From: Candidatus Sumerlaeota bacterium
GTDB lineage: Bacteria > Sumerlaeota > Sumerlaeia > JABWBI01
NCBI GenBank assembly: GCA_016928695.1
Contig: JAFGKF010000116.1
Span: forward strand, 1 to 40,795
DNA: 40,795 nt
Direction of reading: 5' to 3'
The translations under genes and the position numbers were made by a program. Positions 40,674-40,795 of this stretch are shown here, one piece after another (position 1 is the first letter of the stretch; each line of letters begins with the position of its first letter). The notes under the pieces were generated by a model. It worked only from the letters and a program-made list of their open reading frames with translations. It made no database searches and was not told the DNA's origin.

Positions 40674-40795
40674 ATGACTCACATCGGACTCCCCCTGACC
40701 CTCGTTTCTCTGCTCACGGCGCTCCCTCTGGCCGCGCAATCCATCGAGGATCCCGTTGCCCCCTCCCACGGCTTCTACGCCGTCCAGATCGCCGC
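40674..40795 (+). CDS. N-terminal fragment of a secreted protein (truncated by window edge), possibly SPOR-like start
   Basis: MTHIGLPLTLVSLLTALPLAAQSIEDPVAPSHGFYAVQIAA...; signal peptide; AGGAGGTG upstream; GFYAVQIAA resembles the beginning of a SPOR domain. Confidence 0.6.
   Translation, partial: MTHIGLPLTLVSLLTALPLAAQSIEDPVAPSHGFYAVQIA

Overview
The window is a contiguous, high-GC, gene-dense bacterial chromosomal segment. I found no tRNA, rRNA, CRISPR, transposase or phage genes. Left half (about 1-17.4 kb), all minus strand: (i) a nine-gene, mostly 4-nt-overlapping MoxR/VWA (Bat-like) operon with BatA-like VWA, DUF58, thioredoxin-like lipoprotein, MoxR ATPase, CPBP protease, a 988-aa double-VWA protein, a 123-aa stand-alone GspE/PilB-N-like domain, an NHL lipoprotein and a coiled-coil membrane protein; (ii) the ablA/ablB pair for N-epsilon-acetyl-beta-lysine; (iii) a polysaccharide-deacetylase-like lipoprotein, a biotin/lipoate ligase-family gene and gcvPB/gcvPA. 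Right half, mostly plus strand: HU, an ArnT/PMT-like membrane protein, an O-antigen-ligase/TPR protein, a fused PilM-PilN, a small pilus-locus protein, a 1702-aa TPR-secretin, polA, a CoaE-Rho fusion, mnmA (minus), an ABC transporter pair, a conserved unknown, and the start of a secreted protein. The best candidate for something undescribed is the single ORF at 33519-35705. It joins an apparently complete dephospho-CoA kinase (CoaE) to an apparently complete transcription termination factor Rho through a Met-free acidic/proline-rich linker. Other notable points are an in-frame palindromic repeat encoding VGARHAVP inside the lipoate-ligase-like gene with a repeat-like C-terminus, the TPR-secretin and PilM-PilN fusions, and the extended MoxR/VWA operon. 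All calls come from reading motifs by eye; no database search was run. Taxonomy is uncertain; the repeat style and gene content suggest an uncultured PVC/FCB-like candidate phylum.
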